Source: an uncultured Haliea sp. (GTDB lineage Bacteria > Pseudomonadota > Gammaproteobacteria > Pseudomonadales > Halieaceae). From it: a stretch of 64,000 bases of DNA. Below, in pieces: positions 25,203 to 35,836 of the stretch. Where the stretch lies: positions 1-64,000 of the forward strand of contig CAJXUQ010000008.1 of the NCBI GenBank assembly GCA_913061145.1. Reading direction: 5' to 3'. The translations under genes and the position numbers were made by a program. The notes below the pieces were generated by a model. It was not told the DNA's origin and made no database searches. It worked only from the letters and a program-made list of their open reading frames with translations. Position 1 is the first letter of the stretch. Each line of letters begins with the position of its first letter.

Positions 25203-26207
25203 ATGCAGACAGCAGTAAACGAATTTTTGACTCCGCGGGTTATCAACGTCGAAGAGAAGACGAGCACTCGTGCGCAGGTCACCCTGGAGCCGCTGGAGCG
25301 GGGCTTTGGCCATACGCTCGGCAACGCCCTGCGTCGCATACTGCTGTCTTCCATGCCCGGCTGCGCCATTACCGAAGTCGAAATTGACGGCGTGGAGCAT
25401 GAGTACAGCGCCATCGAAGGAGTGCAGGAGGACGTTATTGAGATCCTGCTGAACCTCAAAGGCGTTGCGCTGGTCATGAACGGCAAGGATGAAGCCGAGC
25501 TGACCCTGAGCCGCAAGGGCCCAGGTGTAGTCACCGCAGGCGATATCCAGGTCGACCATGATATCGAGATCCGCAATCCTGACCACGTGATTTGCCACCT
25601 CAACGGCAACTCGGACATCAGCATGAAGCTGACCGTGGCACGTGGCCGTGGCTACTCACCGGCTGATTCCAGAGAGAATCCCGAGGAGGAGACGCGCGCG
25701 ATTGGCCGTCTGCACCTCGACGCTACGTTCTCACCCATCAATCGGGTGGCCTATGTGGTCGAGGCGGCACGTGTCGAACAGCGCACGGACCTCGACAAGC
25801 TGGTGCTCGACCTCGAGACCAACGGCACCATCGACCCTGAAGAGGCGATCCGCCGCGCAGCGACCATTCTGCAGCAGCAGCTGGCCGTGTTTGTCGATCT
25901 CGAGAGTGAGAGCCAGAGCGAATCTGTGGTTGAGGAAGACGAAGTCGACCCGATACTGCTGCGCCCGGTTGATGACCTCGAGCTGACAGTGCGTTCCGCC
26001 AACTGTCTGAAAGCAGAGAACATTTACTACATCGGCGACCTTGTTCAGCGCACTGAAGTTGAGCTGCTGAAAACCCCGAACCTGGGCAAGAAGTCACTGA
26101 CTGAAATCAAGGATGTACTGGCGTCCCGCGGCTTGTCGCTGGGTATGCGCCTGGACAACTGGCCACCGGCCAGCCTCCGAAACGACGACCGGGTGTTGAG
26201 CATCTAA
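25203..26207 (+). CDS. rpoA: RNA polymerase alpha subunit
   Basis: Alpha subunit, 334 residues (E. coli 329). The N-terminal assembly domain includes [20 protein letters not shown]. The C-terminal domain that binds UP elements and activators starts near residue 250, with the motif [27 protein letters not shown] just before the ATG is a weak ribosome binding site, so coupling to rpsD translation is likely. alpha operon gene. Confidence 0.98.
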   Translation: MQTAVNEFLTPRVINVEEKTSTRAQVTLEPLERGFGHTLGNALRRILLSSMPGCAITEVEIDGVEHEYSAIEGVQEDVIEILLNLKGVALVMNGKDEAELTLSRKGPGVVTAGDIQVDHDIEIRNPDHVICHLNGNSDISMKLTVARGRGYSPADSRENPEEETRAIGRLHLDATFSPINRVAYVVEAARVEQRTDLDKLVLDLETNGTIDPEEAIRRAATILQQQLAVFVDLESESQSESVVEEDEVDPILLRPVDDLELTVRSANCLKAENIYYIGDLVQRTEVELLKTPNLGKKSLTEIKDVLASRGLSLGMRLDNWPPASLRNDDRVLSI

Positions 26208-26265
26208 ACACACGAGTTACCAGTTGGCAGTGCTGAGATAGCACAGAGAGTATAGGAAAGGAAAA

Positions 26266-26655
26266 ATGCGTCACCGTCATAGCGGACGTCAGTTGAATCG
26301 GAATGCCTCCCACCGCAAGGCCATGTTCCGTAACATGACCGTGTCTCTGGTAGAGCACGAGTTGATCAAAACCACTTTGCCCAAGGCGAAAGAGCTGCGC
26401 AGCTACGCTGAGCCGCTGATCACCCTGGCCAAGAGCGACAGCGTGGCGAATCGCCGCCTCGCCTTCGATCGCATGCGCGACAAGGCTGCAGTGGGCAAGT
26501 TGTTTGCCGAACTCGGGCCGCGCTACCAGGCCCGCCCGGGCGGTTACATTCGCATCATGAAGTGCGGCTATCGCGCGGGCGACAAGGCTCCCATGGCCTA
26601 TGTCGAATTGGTCGATCGTCCAGCGTCGGATGACGTAGCAAGCGAAGAGGCGTAA
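26266..26655 (+). CDS. rplQ: 50S ribosomal protein L17
   Basis: L17, 129 residues, near the tunnel exit. Begins [29 protein letters not shown] precedes the ATG. The last gene of the alpha operon and of the ribosomal super-cluster, followed within 40 bp by a strong bidirectional terminator. Confidence 0.98.
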   Translation: MRHRHSGRQLNRNASHRKAMFRNMTVSLVEHELIKTTLPKAKELRSYAEPLITLAKSDSVANRRLAFDRMRDKAAVGKLFAELGPRYQARPGGYIRIMKCGYRAGDKAPMAYVELVDRPASDDVASEEA

Positions 26656-26666
26656 AGCCTCCCATT

Positions 26667-26694
26667 AAAAAGCCGGGCACTGCCCGGCTTTTTT
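26667..26694 (+). terminator. Intrinsic terminator after rplQ
   Basis: AAAAGCCGGGC pairs with GCCCGGCTTTT across a three-base loop, with a run of T residues on the plus strand. The A-run on the left arm makes it usable on the minus strand as well, though uvrA ends 330 bp away. Confidence 0.93.
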
Positions 26695-26741
26695 GTGCCC
26701 GCAGTTCGGCACGATGACAACACCCGCTCGCGGTGTTAATC

Positions 26742-26886
26742 ACGACAACCCACCGGCGAACCACCCTCCTACGACAAGCCCACCAGCGTTACCCCGCCAC
26801 GGTGAACTATCCCCGTACGACAGGCCCACCAGCATTACCCCGCCACGGCGAACCACCCCAGTACGACAAGCCCACCAGCATTACCC
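26742..26886. repeat. 46-bp direct tandem repeats
   Basis: Unit 2 (26771-26816) and unit 3 (26817-26862) are each 46 bp and agree at 40 of 46 positions. Unit 4 (26863-26886) matches for its first 24 bases and then diverges. Unit 1 (26742-26770) is an internally deleted copy of 29 bp. Each unit starts ACGACA followed by a GCCCACCAGC block. There are no spacers, so this is a minisatellite-type array and not a CRISPR. Confidence 0.85.
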
Positions 26887-26984
26887 AGGCCACAGCGGAC
26901 CGTCGGCGGCCAGGACGGCCGCCGCCGAGCCCCCATGGACGGGTTCACGGCGTGTCCGCAGTGGCCTGGGTAACGCTGCTGGGC
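26870..26984. repeat. Long inverted repeat with nested hairpin
   Basis: Arm 26870-26900 and arm 26954-26984 are inverted copies, 31 nt each, matching at 28 positions. The left arm begins inside the fourth tandem unit, so the right arm is a reversed copy of the same repeat family. The 53-nt loop contains a second perfect hairpin: CGGCGGCC at 26904-26911 with GGCCGCCG at 26917-26924. The whole could fold as a 115-nt branched structure, in the style of dispersed intergenic REP/MITE-like elements. Confidence 0.8.
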
Positions 26985-27025
26985 GCCGGCACCACCGCAC
27001 GACCGCACCACCGCACCGATACAGC

Positions 27026-29911
27026 CTATGCAGCCGCCTTCTTCTTCCGTTTCCGCACAGCCCCGGTCTTGCCGCGCCCGCCGGCTGCGCGCGTCAACAG
27101 CGGCTTGAGGAACATCCCGGTATAGGAACCGGGCGCTTCCGCAACCTCCTCCGGCGTACCTGTCGCGATAATCTGGCCGCCGCCCGAACCGCCTTCCGGC
27201 CCCAGGTCTACCAGCCAGTCCGCCGTTTTGATCACATCCAGGTTGTGCTCAATGATCACCACGGTATTGCCGTGATCCCGCAGGCGGTGCAGAACCTCCA
27301 GCAGTTGGCGAATGTCCTCAAAGTGCAGGCCGGTGGTGGGCTCATCGAGGATATAAAGGGTCTTGCCGGTATCGCGCTTGGACAATTCCCGCGACAGTTT
27401 GACGCGCTGCGCCTCGCCACCTGACAAGGTGGTAGCCGCCTGCCCGAGGCGTATGTAGGACAGGCCTACATCCATCAGGGTTTGCAGCTTGCGCGCGATG
27501 GTCGGCACCGGCTCGAAGAAGGCCAGCGCATCTTCCACCGTCATCTCCAGCACTTCGTGGATATTCTTGCCCTTGTAGCGGACTTCCAGCGTTTCGCGGT
27601 TATAGCGTTTGCCCTTGCAGACATCGCAGGGGACGTAAATGTCAGGCAGGAAGTGCATCTCTACCTTGGTGACGCCATCGCCCTGACAGGCTTCACAGCG
27701 ACCACCCTTGACGTTGAAGCTGAAACGGCCGGGCTTGTAGCCACGCGAGCGCGCCTCCTGGGTGCCAGAGAACAATTCCCGCACCGGGGTAAAGATCCCG
27801 GTATAGGTCGCCGGGTTGGAACGGGGCGTGCGGCCGATCGGGCTCTGGTCGATGTCGATGCATTTATCGATGTGCTGCATGCCGGTGATCGCCGAGTAAG
27901 GCGCCGGCGTCAGTGTGGTGGCACCATTCAGCTCGGTAGCAGCGAGGGGATACAGCGTATTGTTGACCAGGGTAGATTTGCCGGAGCCGGATACGCCTGT
28001 GACACAGGTCAGTAGCCCCAGTGGCAGCTCGAGGGTGACATTCTGCAGGTTGTTACCCGTGGCGCCCGAAAGCGTAAGCATTTTCTTGCGGTTCACAGGG
28101 GTGCGCTTTGCGGGCACGGCGATCGAGCGTTTTCCGGACAGGTAGGCGCCGGTCAGGGAATCCGCGTTGCCCACGATATCCGCCAGGCTGCCCTGGGCCA
28201 CAATGCGCCCACCGTGCACCCCCGCGCCGGGGCCTATGTCAATAATGTGGTCAGCACTGCGAATGGCGTCCTCATCGTGCTCAACCACCAGTACCGTATT
28301 TCCCAGGTCGCGCAGATGCGTCAGCGTGCCCAGCAGGCGCTCATTGTCTCGTTGATGCAGGCCAATCGACGGCTCGTCGAGAATGTACATCACGCCGACC
28401 AGTCCCGCGCCAATTTGCGAGGCCAGGCGGATGCGCTGTGCCTCACCACCCGAGAGGGTTTCCGCGCTGCGGCTCAGCGTCAGGTAATTCAGTCCCACAT
28501 CGACCAGAAAGCGGTACCGTGCGCGCAGTTCCTTGAGGATCTTGCTGGCGATTTCGCCCTTGCGCCCGGGCAGGGTCAGGTTGCCGAAGTAGACCTCGGC
28601 CTCGCCCACCGGCATTTCCGCGATGCTCGGCAGGTCGCGATCATCCACGAATACGTGGCGTGCATCCTGGCACAGGCGCGTGCCGCCGCAATCCGGGCAG
28701 GGTTGCGTCGACATGAACTTGAACAGCTCCTCACGCACCGACTGGGACTCTGTGTCGCGATAGCGCCGCTCCATGTTGGGCAGTATCCCCTCAAAGGGAT
28801 GCTTGCGCTTGTAGACATCGCCGCGATCATTCATGTAGGCGAAGCTGATCTCCTCATCCCCGCTGCCCTGGAGAATGGCCTGCTGATGGTCCTTCTTCAG
28901 CTGTGCAAACGGTGTGTCGATGGAAAAGCCGTAGTGATCGGCGAGGCTGGTCAACATGTGGAAGTAGTACACGTTGCGCCGGTCCCAGCCGCGTATGGCG
29001 CCCTCGGCGAGGCTGGACTCCGGGTGCAGCACGACGCGTGCCGGATCGAAATACTGCTTGACGCCCAGACCGTCACAGCTGGAGCAGGCACCCGCGGGGT
29101 TGTTGAAGGAAAACAGTCGCGGCTCCAGTTCGTCGATGCTGTGGCCGCAGACGGGGCAAGCAAAACGGGCGGAGAACATGATGTCCCCGCCGTCGCCCTC
29201 CATGGGGCTGATCGTGGCGAGGCCATCGGTGAGACCCAGCGCCGTTTCGAAGGATTCCGCCAGTCGCAGGCTGAGATCGGCGCGCACCTTGAAGCGGTCT
29301 ACCACTACCTCAATGTCATGTTTGCGCTTTTTGTCGAGGTCGGGAAGGTCATCAAGCTCGGTGATAATGCCATCGACCCTGGCACGTACAAAGCCGGCGG
29401 CGCGCAGCTCCTCAAAGACATGCAGGTGCTCACCCTTGCGCGCCCGCACCACGGGCGCCAGCAACATCAGTTTGCTGCCCTCGGGCATGGCCAGCACGGA
29501 ATCGACCATCTGGCTCACCGTCTGGGCCTGCAGGCTCTCACCGTGTTCCGGGCAGCGCGGTTCCCCGACACGTGCGTACAGCAGGCGCAGGTAGTCGTAT
29601 ATCTCGGTAATGGTACCCACGGTCGAGCGCGGATTGTGGGATGTGGACTTCTGTTCGATGGAAATAGCGGGCGACAGACCCTCGATATGGTCCATATCGG
29701 GCTTTTCCATCATCGACAGGAACTGCCTGGCATAGGTGGACAGCGACTCCACATAGCGCCGCTGCCCTTCGGCATACAGCGTGTCGAAGGCCAATGAAGA
29801 CTTCCCTGATCCTGAGAGCCCGGTGATGACAACCAGTTTGTCCCGGGGGATGTCGAGGTCGATGTTCTTCAGGTTGTGGGTGCGTGCACCGCGGACGTGA
29901 ATGGTGTCCAT
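27026..29911 (-). CDS. uvrA: UvrABC excinuclease subunit A
   Basis: DNA damage recognition ATPase of nucleotide excision repair, 961 residues (E. coli 940). It has two ABC ATPase modules: Walker [10 protein letters not shown] at residues 31-39 and GVSGSGKST at 639-647. ABC signatures [16 protein letters not shown] and [15 protein letters not shown] are present. Zinc modules are [16 protein letters not shown] with CSSC, and CEAC with CDVC. The C-terminal tail is slightly extended and basic (RKRKKKAAA). It is divergent from the MFS gene. No perfect LexA box was found upstream, which is unusual for uvrA. Confidence 0.98.
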   Translation of the reverse strand: MDTIHVRGARTHNLKNIDLDIPRDKLVVITGLSGSGKSSLAFDTLYAEGQRRYVESLSTYARQFLSMMEKPDMDHIEGLSPAISIEQKSTSHNPRSTVGTITEIYDYLRLLYARVGEPRCPEHGESLQAQTVSQMVDSVLAMPEGSKLMLLAPVVRARKGEHLHVFEELRAAGFVRARVDGIITELDDLPDLDKKRKHDIEVVVDRFKVRADLSLRLAESFETALGLTDGLATISPMEGDGGDIMFSARFACPVCGHSIDELEPRLFSFNNPAGACSSCDGLGVKQYFDPARVVLHPESSLAEGAIRGWDRRNVYYFHMLTSLADHYGFSIDTPFAQLKKDHQQAILQGSGDEEISFAYMNDRGDVYKRKHPFEGILPNMERRYRDTESQSVREELFKFMSTQPCPDCGGTRLCQDARHVFVDDRDLPSIAEMPVGEAEVYFGNLTLPGRKGEIASKILKELRARYRFLVDVGLNYLTLSRSAETLSGGEAQRIRLASQIGAGLVGVMYILDEPSIGLHQRDNERLLGTLTHLRDLGNTVLVVEHDEDAIRSADHIIDIGPGAGVHGGRIVAQGSLADIVGNADSLTGAYLSGKRSIAVPAKRTPVNRKKMLTLSGATGNNLQNVTLELPLGLLTCVTGVSGSGKSTLVNNTLYPLAATELNGATTLTPAPYSAITGMQHIDKCIDIDQSPIGRTPRSNPATYTGIFTPVRELFSGTQEARSRGYKPGRFSFNVKGGRCEACQGDGVTKVEMHFLPDIYVPCDVCKGKRYNRETLEVRYKGKNIHEVLEMTVEDALAFFEPVPTIARKLQTLMDVGLSYIRLGQAATTLSGGEAQRVKLSRELSKRDTGKTLYILDEPTTGLHFEDIRQLLEVLHRLRDHGNTVVIIEHNLDVIKTADWLVDLGPEGGSGGGQIIATGTPEEVAEAPGSYTGMFLKPLLTRAAGGRGKTGAVRKRKKKAAA

Positions 29912-29946
29912 GTGTCTCCGGTCAGGGGGTATCGGTCGAACCCGAC

Positions 29947-29976
29947 AGTATAGGTGGTGTTGTCGTGTCGAGGCAA
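29947..29976 (-). promoter_or_regulatory. Putative uvrA promoter
   Basis: On the minus strand TTGCCT (29976-29971) and TATACT (29952-29947) are separated by 18 bp, about 36 bp upstream of the uvrA ATG. No CTGT-N8-ACAG LexA operator overlaps it. Confidence 0.55.
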
Positions 29977-30090
29977 AAGGTTACCGGGTGGTACGCAGGC
30001 GTCTGCCGAGTGGATGCCACAGGGAAAGCGAAGCTGTTACCATAGCGGCTTTTGCAAAGTGCCTGCCCTGCTGTGATTACCAAACATCCC

Positions 30091-31284
30091 ATGTCGTCCG
30101 TTGAGCGGCGCTCAGTGGCCTCACTGGCCTTGCTGTACAACGTGCGCATGCTGGGCCTGTTCATGGTGCTGCCGCTGCTGGCCCTGTACGCCGTGGACTT
30201 TGCCGGCGCGACGCCCACCTTGATCGGGGTGGCGCTGGGGGTCTACGGGCTCACCCAGGCATCACTGCAGATTCCCCTGGGCTGGCTCTCCGACCGCATC
30301 GGCCGCAAGCCGGTGATTATTGGCGGTCTGCTGGTTTTTGCGGCGGGCAGTGTGGTGGCGGCACTGGCCGAGAGCATTCAGGGCATCATTCTTGGCCGCG
30401 CCCTGCAGGGTGCCGGGGCGATTGCCAGCAGTGTGATGGCACTGGTGGCTGATCTCACGTCCCGGGAGCAGCGCACGAAGGCGATGGCGGTTGTGGGTGC
30501 GAGTATTGGCCTGGCCTTCGCCCTGGCCCTCGTACTGGGGCCGCTGATAGCGGGAATGGGCGGGCTGGAGGCCGTGTTTGGCGTCACCGCGGCATTGGCG
30601 TTGGTGGGCATCGTGGTGGTGCTCTGGCAGGTGCCGGACCCGCCTCACAGCGGGGTGACCTACACCGAGGTTGGTACGCGGCCCCGCCTGTTCCGGGCCA
30701 GCCTGCGCAACGGCACGCTGCTGCGGCTGGATATCGGCATTTTTGCCCTCCATTTTGTGCTCATGGCCAGCTTCCAGATTGTGCCCGGGGCACTGGAGTC
30801 AGTGGTTGGGGTGGCCCGCGAGCACCATTGGCAGATTTACCTGCCCGCGGTATTGCTGTCGGTGCTCGGCATCCTGCCCCTGATGCGGCTGGCCGAGCGC
30901 GGCGGCCGTCACCATCTTGTGTTCCTTGTCGCTATCGCCGTATTGATGGTGGCTCTGGCACTGCTCGGCCTGGCGGCCACGCCCTGGTTGTTCTGCGTGG
31001 CACTTTGGTTGTTCTTTGTCGGGTTCAACTATATGGAGGCGGTGTTGCCCTCCCTGGTCAGCAAGGCCGTGGCACCCGAGGCCAAGGGTACGGCGCTGGG
31101 CATATTCTCCACCGCGCAGTTTCTCGGTATCTTCGCCGGTGGTGCCGCGGGCGGCTGGGTACTCCAGCACTACGGGATCGTTGGCATTACCGAGTTGTGC
31201 CTGCTGGTTATCGCGGTGTGGATGCTCGTGGCACTGCCGGCGCCTGTTCACGGCGAGTCCGGGTTGGGCGAAGCCGCGCCCTGA
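30091..31284 (+). CDS. MFS transporter (12-TM, YajR/PA4233-like)
   Basis: Major facilitator superfamily permease, 397 residues, about twelve membrane helices. Motif A between helices 2 and 3 is GWLSDRIGRKPVIIGG. The second half keeps the usual internal symmetry. The ATG at 30091 (MSSVERRSVASL) is preferred; an upstream TTG would add 13 poorly conserved residues, and neither has a clear Shine-Dalgarno. The order uvrA-MFS-ssb is conserved in Pseudomonas and relatives. Substrate is unknown; drug or metabolite export is the usual annotation. Confidence 0.88.
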   Translation: MSSVERRSVASLALLYNVRMLGLFMVLPLLALYAVDFAGATPTLIGVALGVYGLTQASLQIPLGWLSDRIGRKPVIIGGLLVFAAGSVVAALAESIQGIILGRALQGAGAIASSVMALVADLTSREQRTKAMAVVGASIGLAFALALVLGPLIAGMGGLEAVFGVTAALALVGIVVVLWQVPDPPHSGVTYTEVGTRPRLFRASLRNGTLLRLDIGIFALHFVLMASFQIVPGALESVVGVAREHHWQIYLPAVLLSVLGILPLMRLAERGGRHHLVFLVAIAVLMVALALLGLAATPWLFCVALWLFFVGFNYMEAVLPSLVSKAVAPEAKGTALGIFSTAQFLGIFAGGAAGGWVLQHYGIVGITELCLLVIAVWMLVALPAPVHGESGLGEAAP

Positions 31285-31414
31285 GTGCCGGGCGGCAGCC
31301 GCAGGCCTGAACCGATGGGTTTTGGCGTGATGTGCTGTCGCAATTGCACAGGCGGATTGTTATAGTCCCTGCAGTTATGTCCAATCGCCAACCGTCCACG
31401 AAAGAGGAGTTACC

Positions 31415-31918
31415 ATGGCTTCACGGGGCGTCAACAAAGTCATACTCGTCGGTAATCTGGGCGCGGATCCGGAAGTGCGCTACATGCCATCAGGTGGTGC
31501 GGTGACCAACGTCAACCTGGCTACGTCCGAGAGTTGGAAGGACAAGCAGACCGGCCAACCCCAGGAACGCACGGAGTGGCACCGTGTGGTCTTCTTCAAT
31601 CGGCTGGCGGAGATTGCTGGTGAATACCTGAAGAAGGGCTCCAAGGTGTATGTTGAGGGCTCCCTGCGCACGCGCAAGTGGCAGGCACAGGACGGCCAGG
31701 ATCGGTACACCACGGAAATCGTGGCCAGTGAGATGCAGATGCTGGACAGCCGCCCCGGCGGCGGCCAGATGGGCGGCGACAACTATGGGCGCGATGAGTA
31801 CAACCAGAGCGCGGCGCCGCAGCAGCAAGCTCCCGCCGCATCGGGCGGCGCACGTGCGCCGGCGAGCAACACACCTCCCGGTGATTTTGACGACTTTGAC
31901 GACGACATTCCTTTCTGA
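31415..31918 (+). CDS. ssb: Single-stranded DNA-binding protein
   Basis: SSB, 167 residues. The OB fold occupies about residues 1-110 ([20 protein letters not shown] onward, with [21 protein letters not shown]). A Gln/Gly/Ala-rich linker leads to the acidic protein-interaction tip DDDIPF. GAGGAG precedes the ATG. It coats ssDNA in replication, recombination and repair. Upstream, a GCAATTGC palindrome flanked by CTGT and ACAG has nine bases between the half-sites instead of eight, so I do not call a LexA box. Confidence 0.97.
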   Translation: MASRGVNKVILVGNLGADPEVRYMPSGGAVTNVNLATSESWKDKQTGQPQERTEWHRVVFFNRLAEIAGEYLKKGSKVYVEGSLRTRKWQAQDGQDRYTTEIVASEMQMLDSRPGGGQMGGDNYGRDEYNQSAAPQQQAPAASGGARAPASNTPPGDFDDFDDDIPF

Positions 31919-31966
31919 GGCGGGTGTTGCGCCTGCAGGGCAGGGCAGTGATCCGGGGGTGCTCGT

Positions 31967-32860
31967 GTGCGCGTCCTGTTGATCGGCTCGGACAGCTCTC
32001 TGGGGCTGGCACTGGCGGACCATCTGAAGCGCTGGGGCCGGCACGAGCTTGAGAGTGTTTCCAGCTCGGTGTCGCGCTGGAAGAGTGAGCGCCACGCCAA
32101 GAAGGTTGTGCGCCGTGCGCGGGCGGACATCGTGGTTGATCTGCGCCTGCAGGGCGCAATCGACAGTGGCGAACTGATCAACGAGCTGGATGTCGAGCGC
32201 AGTCACTGGTTGGCCAAGGCCTGTCAGCGCAGCGATGCCAGCTATTTTCTGGTGTCCAGCGCGCGCGTGTTCGCAGGTGATGCGGAGCGCAGCTATCGCG
32301 AACAGGACCCGCCAGACAATCCCGAAACGGTGGGGCGTTTGTTGGCGGCGGCGGAAACGCGCGCCAGCGAGACCTGCGAACGGCACGTGGTGCTGCGTCT
32401 TGGCCCGGTATTTTCCGCAGCCGGCGTCAACGTGTTGTCGCATATGCTGGAACAGCTGATCGCAGGCGGTACCTTGTCACTGGACAACCAGCTCAGGGGT
32501 TGCCCCGTCGAGTCTCTGGACGCCGCCCGGGTTGTAGCAGGCATGCTCGACCAGTTGGGTGCCGGCGCAGAGTCCTGGGGTATCTACCATTACTGCAGCA
32601 CGGATACGACCAACTGTTATGAGTTTGCAGAAGCGTTGCTGGCTTCCGCGTCCCAGTTCTCGCGCTTCTCTCCCGATGCCGTGCAGTTGCAGTTGCTGGG
32701 CGGCCCGGGCCGCGCACTCAACCGCTCACTGCAGTGCAACCGCATCCGCAGCACCTTTGCCATCAAACAGGTTTCCTGGCGCAGTTTTGTCGCCGATACC
32801 GTGCGCCAGTACTTTTACCAACGCCAACAACAGCAGGCAAACAAGGAGGCCTCAGGCTGA
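31967..32860 (+). CDS. RmlD/SDR-like sugar-nucleotide protein, degenerate active site
   Basis: Rossmann-fold protein of 297 residues related to dTDP-4-dehydrorhamnose reductase (RmlD) and extended SDRs. GTG start. The dinucleotide loop is LLIGSDSSLG, losing the middle glycine of GxxGxxG. The SDR catalytic YxxxK aligns with V122-GRL-L126 (NPETVGRLLAAAE), so both catalytic residues are missing, while SSARVFAG still matches the serine strand. Catalysis is therefore doubtful and a binding or regulatory role is possible. Its TGA overlaps the moaB ATG, which links it to molybdenum-cofactor genes by coupling rather than by known function. Confidence 0.75.
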   Translation: MRVLLIGSDSSLGLALADHLKRWGRHELESVSSSVSRWKSERHAKKVVRRARADIVVDLRLQGAIDSGELINELDVERSHWLAKACQRSDASYFLVSSARVFAGDAERSYREQDPPDNPETVGRLLAAAETRASETCERHVVLRLGPVFSAAGVNVLSHMLEQLIAGGTLSLDNQLRGCPVESLDAARVVAGMLDQLGAGAESWGIYHYCSTDTTNCYEFAEALLASASQFSRFSPDAVQLQLLGGPGRALNRSLQCNRIRSTFAIKQVSWRSFVADTVRQYFYQRQQQQANKEASG

Positions 32861-33393
32861 TGTCTGAATCGTCCGCGAGCGGCACAGCGACCGGTCTGTC
32901 GATTGCGGTGCTGACGGTATCCGACACCCGTACGCCCGACACCGACACCTCGGGGCAGTACCTGGTGCATGCGCTTGTAGCCGCAGGTCACTGCTGCTTC
33001 GCGCACAACATCGTGCCCGATGACATCTACCAGATTCGTGCGTTGCTGTCTGGCTGGATAGCCGAGCCTGCCGTGCAGGTGGTGCTGGTGACGGGCGGTA
33101 CCGGGTTTTCCGGGCGGGATTCCACGCCCGAAGCGGTGGCACCGCTGTTCGATAAATCCATCGAGGGTTTTGGTGAAGTCTTCCGCGCCTTGTCGTTTGC
33201 AGAAATCGGGTCGTCGACGGTGCAGTCGCGCGCCTTGGGCGGACTCGCCAACAACACGCTCATCTTCTGCATGCCGGGGTCCACTGGTGCCTGTCGCACC
33301 GCCTGGACAGGCATTATCCGCGAACAGCTGGACAGCGATCACCGGCCCTGTAACTTCGTTGGGGTGCTGCGGGCCCGCGCTACGCTGTCGTGA
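32860..33393 (+). CDS. moaB: Molybdenum cofactor biosynthesis protein MoaB/MogA
   Basis: MoaB/Mog-family protein of 177 residues; adenylates molybdopterin before metal insertion. The molybdopterin-binding signature [15 protein letters not shown] is present. The ATG at 32860 follows AAGGAGG and overlaps the preceding stop (TGATG). An upstream in-frame extension lies inside the previous gene and is rejected. Forms a pair with moeA, whose GTG overlaps its stop. Confidence 0.93.
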   Translation: MSESSASGTATGLSIAVLTVSDTRTPDTDTSGQYLVHALVAAGHCCFAHNIVPDDIYQIRALLSGWIAEPAVQVVLVTGGTGFSGRDSTPEAVAPLFDKSIEGFGEVFRALSFAEIGSSTVQSRALGGLANNTLIFCMPGSTGACRTAWTGIIREQLDSDHRPCNFVGVLRARATLS

Positions 33394-34592
33394 AGCCGCT
33401 ACTGCCGGTCGATGAAGCGCTGGCGACCCTGTTGGCCAGCGCCCCCCCACCGCCTGCCAGCGAGCTGCGCTGTCTGCAGACGGCGTGTGGCATGGTGCTG
33501 GCCGACGATGTGATCGCCTCCGTCGCGGTGCCACCGGAGGACAACAGCGCCATGGATGGCTACGCACTGCGCGCCCGCGACGCCACCGCCCCGTTGCCCG
33601 TCAGCCAGCGTATTGCCGCCGGACAGGCTCCCGAACCCCTGATGCCGGGGACGGCGGCACGGATCTTCACCGGCGCGCCAGTGCCTGCCGGTGCCGATGC
33701 CATCGCCATCCAGGAACAGTGTGTCGAGGTCAACGGCACCGTCGTCATACAGGGGGCGGTGCAGCCGGGTGACAATATTCGGCCGTGTGGGCAGGATATC
33801 CCTGCAGGCACTCGTGTGCTGGCCCGGGGCAGGCGTCTGCGAGCCGAGGATATTGGGCTCCTGGCCGCGGTGGGGCTTGCGCAGGTGCCTGTTCGACGCC
33901 CGCTGCGGGTCGCGCTGCTGGCCACCGGTGATGAACTGGTGGAGCCCGGCGTCGCGCCCCTGCGAGCGGGGCAGATCTACAACAGCAATCGCTATATGCT
34001 CGCGGCGCTGGTGCGCGGCCTGGGTATGCAGGTTGTCGACTGTGGCAGGGTGGCCGATGCGCCGGAGGCCACGGCCGCAGCGCTGGTGCAGGCGGCAGGC
34101 AGCGCCGACTGCGTAATCAGCTCGGGTGGCGTATCCGTGGGCGACGAGGACCATGTGCGCCATCAGGTGGAGCGGTTGGGTTCGCTGTCTCTGTGGCGCC
34201 TTGCCATCAAGCCGGGCAAGCCACTGGCGTTCGGGGAAGTCGCTGGTGTGCCGTTTCTTGGCTTGCCCGGCAACCCGACTTCCAGTTTTGTCACCTTCTG
34301 CCTGCTGGCCAGGCCCTTCCTGTTGCGCTACCAGGGTGCTTGCGACGTAGAGCCGCTCTGGCTGCGTGCCCGGGCCGGGTTCAGTCGTGCCAAGCCGGAC
34401 AGCCGGCAGGAGTATCTGCGGGTGAGCGTGAGCGCCGGGCCCGATGGCCCGCTGGTGGTACCCTTTGCCAACCAGAGCTCGGGTGTGCTGAGTTCGGTGT
34501 GCTACAGCAACGCGCTGGCCTGCGTGCCTCCCGCGACCTGCGTTGTGGAAGGGGACTGGCTGGATGTGGCGCTACTGGATTCCCTTTGCTGA
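33390..34592 (+). CDS. moeA: Molybdopterin molybdenumtransferase MoeA
   Basis: MoeA, 400 residues; inserts molybdate into adenylated molybdopterin. Domains in order: the N-terminal MoeA region with [11 protein letters not shown], the double-psi barrel insert (residues 60-140), the MoaB-like catalytic domain with TGDELVEPG and [12 protein letters not shown], and the C-terminal beta domain. GTG start overlapping the moaB stop by four bases. It converges on fabB across 13 bp. Confidence 0.95.
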   Translation: MKPLLPVDEALATLLASAPPPPASELRCLQTACGMVLADDVIASVAVPPEDNSAMDGYALRARDATAPLPVSQRIAAGQAPEPLMPGTAARIFTGAPVPAGADAIAIQEQCVEVNGTVVIQGAVQPGDNIRPCGQDIPAGTRVLARGRRLRAEDIGLLAAVGLAQVPVRRPLRVALLATGDELVEPGVAPLRAGQIYNSNRYMLAALVRGLGMQVVDCGRVADAPEATAAALVQAAGSADCVISSGGVSVGDEDHVRHQVERLGSLSLWRLAIKPGKPLAFGEVAGVPFLGLPGNPTSSFVTFCLLARPFLLRYQGACDVEPLWLRARAGFSRAKPDSRQEYLRVSVSAGPDGPLVVPFANQSSGVLSSVCYSNALACVPPATCVVEGDWLDVALLDSLC

Positions 34593-34605
34593 GTCCGGTG
34601 CCTGC

Positions 34606-35832
34606 TCAGCCGGTGAATTTCTGGAACACGAGCGAGGCATTGGTGCCACCGAAGCCGAAGCTGTTGGACATCACGCGTTGCAGGTCCACGTTGTCGTGTC
34701 GCTGGGTGGCGATCGGCAGGCCCTCCGCTTCCGGGTCCAGGGTCTCGATATTGGCCGAGGCGGCGATAAAGCCGGCTTGCTGCATCAGCAGGGAGTAGAT
34801 CGCCTCCTGCACGCCGGCGGCACCCAGAGAGTGCCCCGAGAGTGACTTGGTCGATCCTACAACGGGAATGTGATCGCGATCGCGATAGGCTTCACGCACC
34901 GCCTTCAGTTCCTGAATGTCGCCGGCGGGAGTGCTGGTGCCGTGGGCATTGATATAATCGATCGGGCCGCTGACCGTAGCCAGCGCCTGCTGCATGCAGC
35001 GTACGGCGCCTTCGCCAGAGGGCGCCACCATGTCGTAGCCGTCGGAGGTGGCGCCGTAGCCGACTAACTCGGCGTAGATCCGTGCACCCCGTGCGAGGGC
35101 GTGTTCCAGTTCTTCAAGCACCAGCATGCCACCGCCGCCCGCGATGACGAATCCGTCCCGGTTTGCGTCGTAGGCGCGAGAGGCGCGCTCCGGCGTATCG
35201 TTGTACTTGGTGGACAGCGCACCCATGGCGTCGAACAGGCTGCTCAGTGTCCAGTGCAACTCCTCGCCGCCGCCCGCGAACACGATGTCCTGCTTGTTGA
35301 GCTGAATCTGCTCCATGGCGTTGCCAATGCAGTGCGCGCTGGTGGAGCAGGCAGATGAAATCGAGTAGTTCACGCCCTTGATCCGGAAGGGCGTGGCGAG
35401 GCAGGCTGATACCGTGCTCCCCATGGTCTGGGTCACCCGATAGGGGCCCACGCGGCGCAGGCCTTTTTCCCGCAGAATGTCGGCCGCTTCGGTCTGGCTT
35501 GCCGATGAGGCGCCACCGGACCCGGCGATGATACCTGTGCGCACATTGGATACGTCTTTCTCGGCGAGTCCGGAGTCCGCTATCGCCTGCTGCATGGCGA
35601 TGTAGGCATAGGCGGCAGCATCGCCCATGAAGCGAAGCTGTTTGCGATCGATGTGATCAGCGACGACAATATCCGGTGCGCCGGCGATATGGGAGCGCAT
35701 CCCCATATCAATCTGTTCCTGGCGAATCTTGATGCCGGAGCGCCCGGCCCGCAGCGCCTCGGTGACTGTTTTGGCATCGTTACCCAGGCAGGACACGATA
35801 CCGAGCCCTGTAATGACTACCCGTCTGCTCAT
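34606..35832 (-). CDS. fabB: 3-oxoacyl-ACP synthase I (KAS I)
   Basis: Condensing enzyme of type II fatty acid synthesis needed for unsaturated chain elongation, 408 residues (E. coli 406). Catalytic triad: C162 in [11 protein letters not shown]297 in [10 protein letters not shown] and H334 in [12 protein letters not shown]. The start at 35832 ([11 protein letters not shown]) matches the family; in-frame starts upstream fall inside fabA. It lies 4 bp downstream of fabA and is the classic gammaproteobacterial fabAB pair. Confidence 0.97.
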   Translation of the reverse strand: MSRRVVITGLGIVSCLGNDAKTVTEALRAGRSGIKIRQEQIDMGMRSHIAGAPDIVVADHIDRKQLRFMGDAAAYAYIAMQQAIADSGLAEKDVSNVRTGIIAGSGGASSASQTEAADILREKGLRRVGPYRVTQTMGSTVSACLATPFRIKGVNYSISSACSTSAHCIGNAMEQIQLNKQDIVFAGGGEELHWTLSSLFDAMGALSTKYNDTPERASRAYDANRDGFVIAGGGGMLVLEELEHALARGARIYAELVGYGATSDGYDMVAPSGEGAVRCMQQALATVSGPIDYINAHGTSTPAGDIQELKAVREAYRDRDHIPVVGSTKSLSGHSLGAAGVQEAIYSLLMQQAGFIAASANIETLDPEAEGLPIATQRHDNVDLQRVMSNSFGFGGTNASLVFQKFTG

Positions 35833-35836
35833 GGGA

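Larger units (their letters stand above)
26695..27025. other. Gene-free repeat region between rplQ and uvrA
   Basis: This 331-bp gap between convergent transcription units holds no credible gene. It carries 46-bp tandem repeats (26742-26886) and a 31-nt inverted repeat (26870-26900 with 26954-26984). Open reading frames that cross it are low-complexity Pro/Thr/Arg translations with no start signals. Composition is cytosine-rich on the plus strand, unlike the flanking genes. Confidence 0.75.

Noticed and set aside
26742-26886. CRISPR array
   Set aside because: Repeats are directly adjacent with no spacers, and no cas genes occur in the window.
26693-27424. 243-residue frame through the tandem repeats into uvrA
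   Set aside because: Low-complexity Pro/Thr/Arg translation of repeats, overlaps uvrA antisense and has no ribosome binding site.
31337-31353. LexA (SOS) box before ssb
   Set aside because: CTGT and ACAG half-sites are nine bases apart, one more than the functional spacing. No proper box precedes uvrA either.
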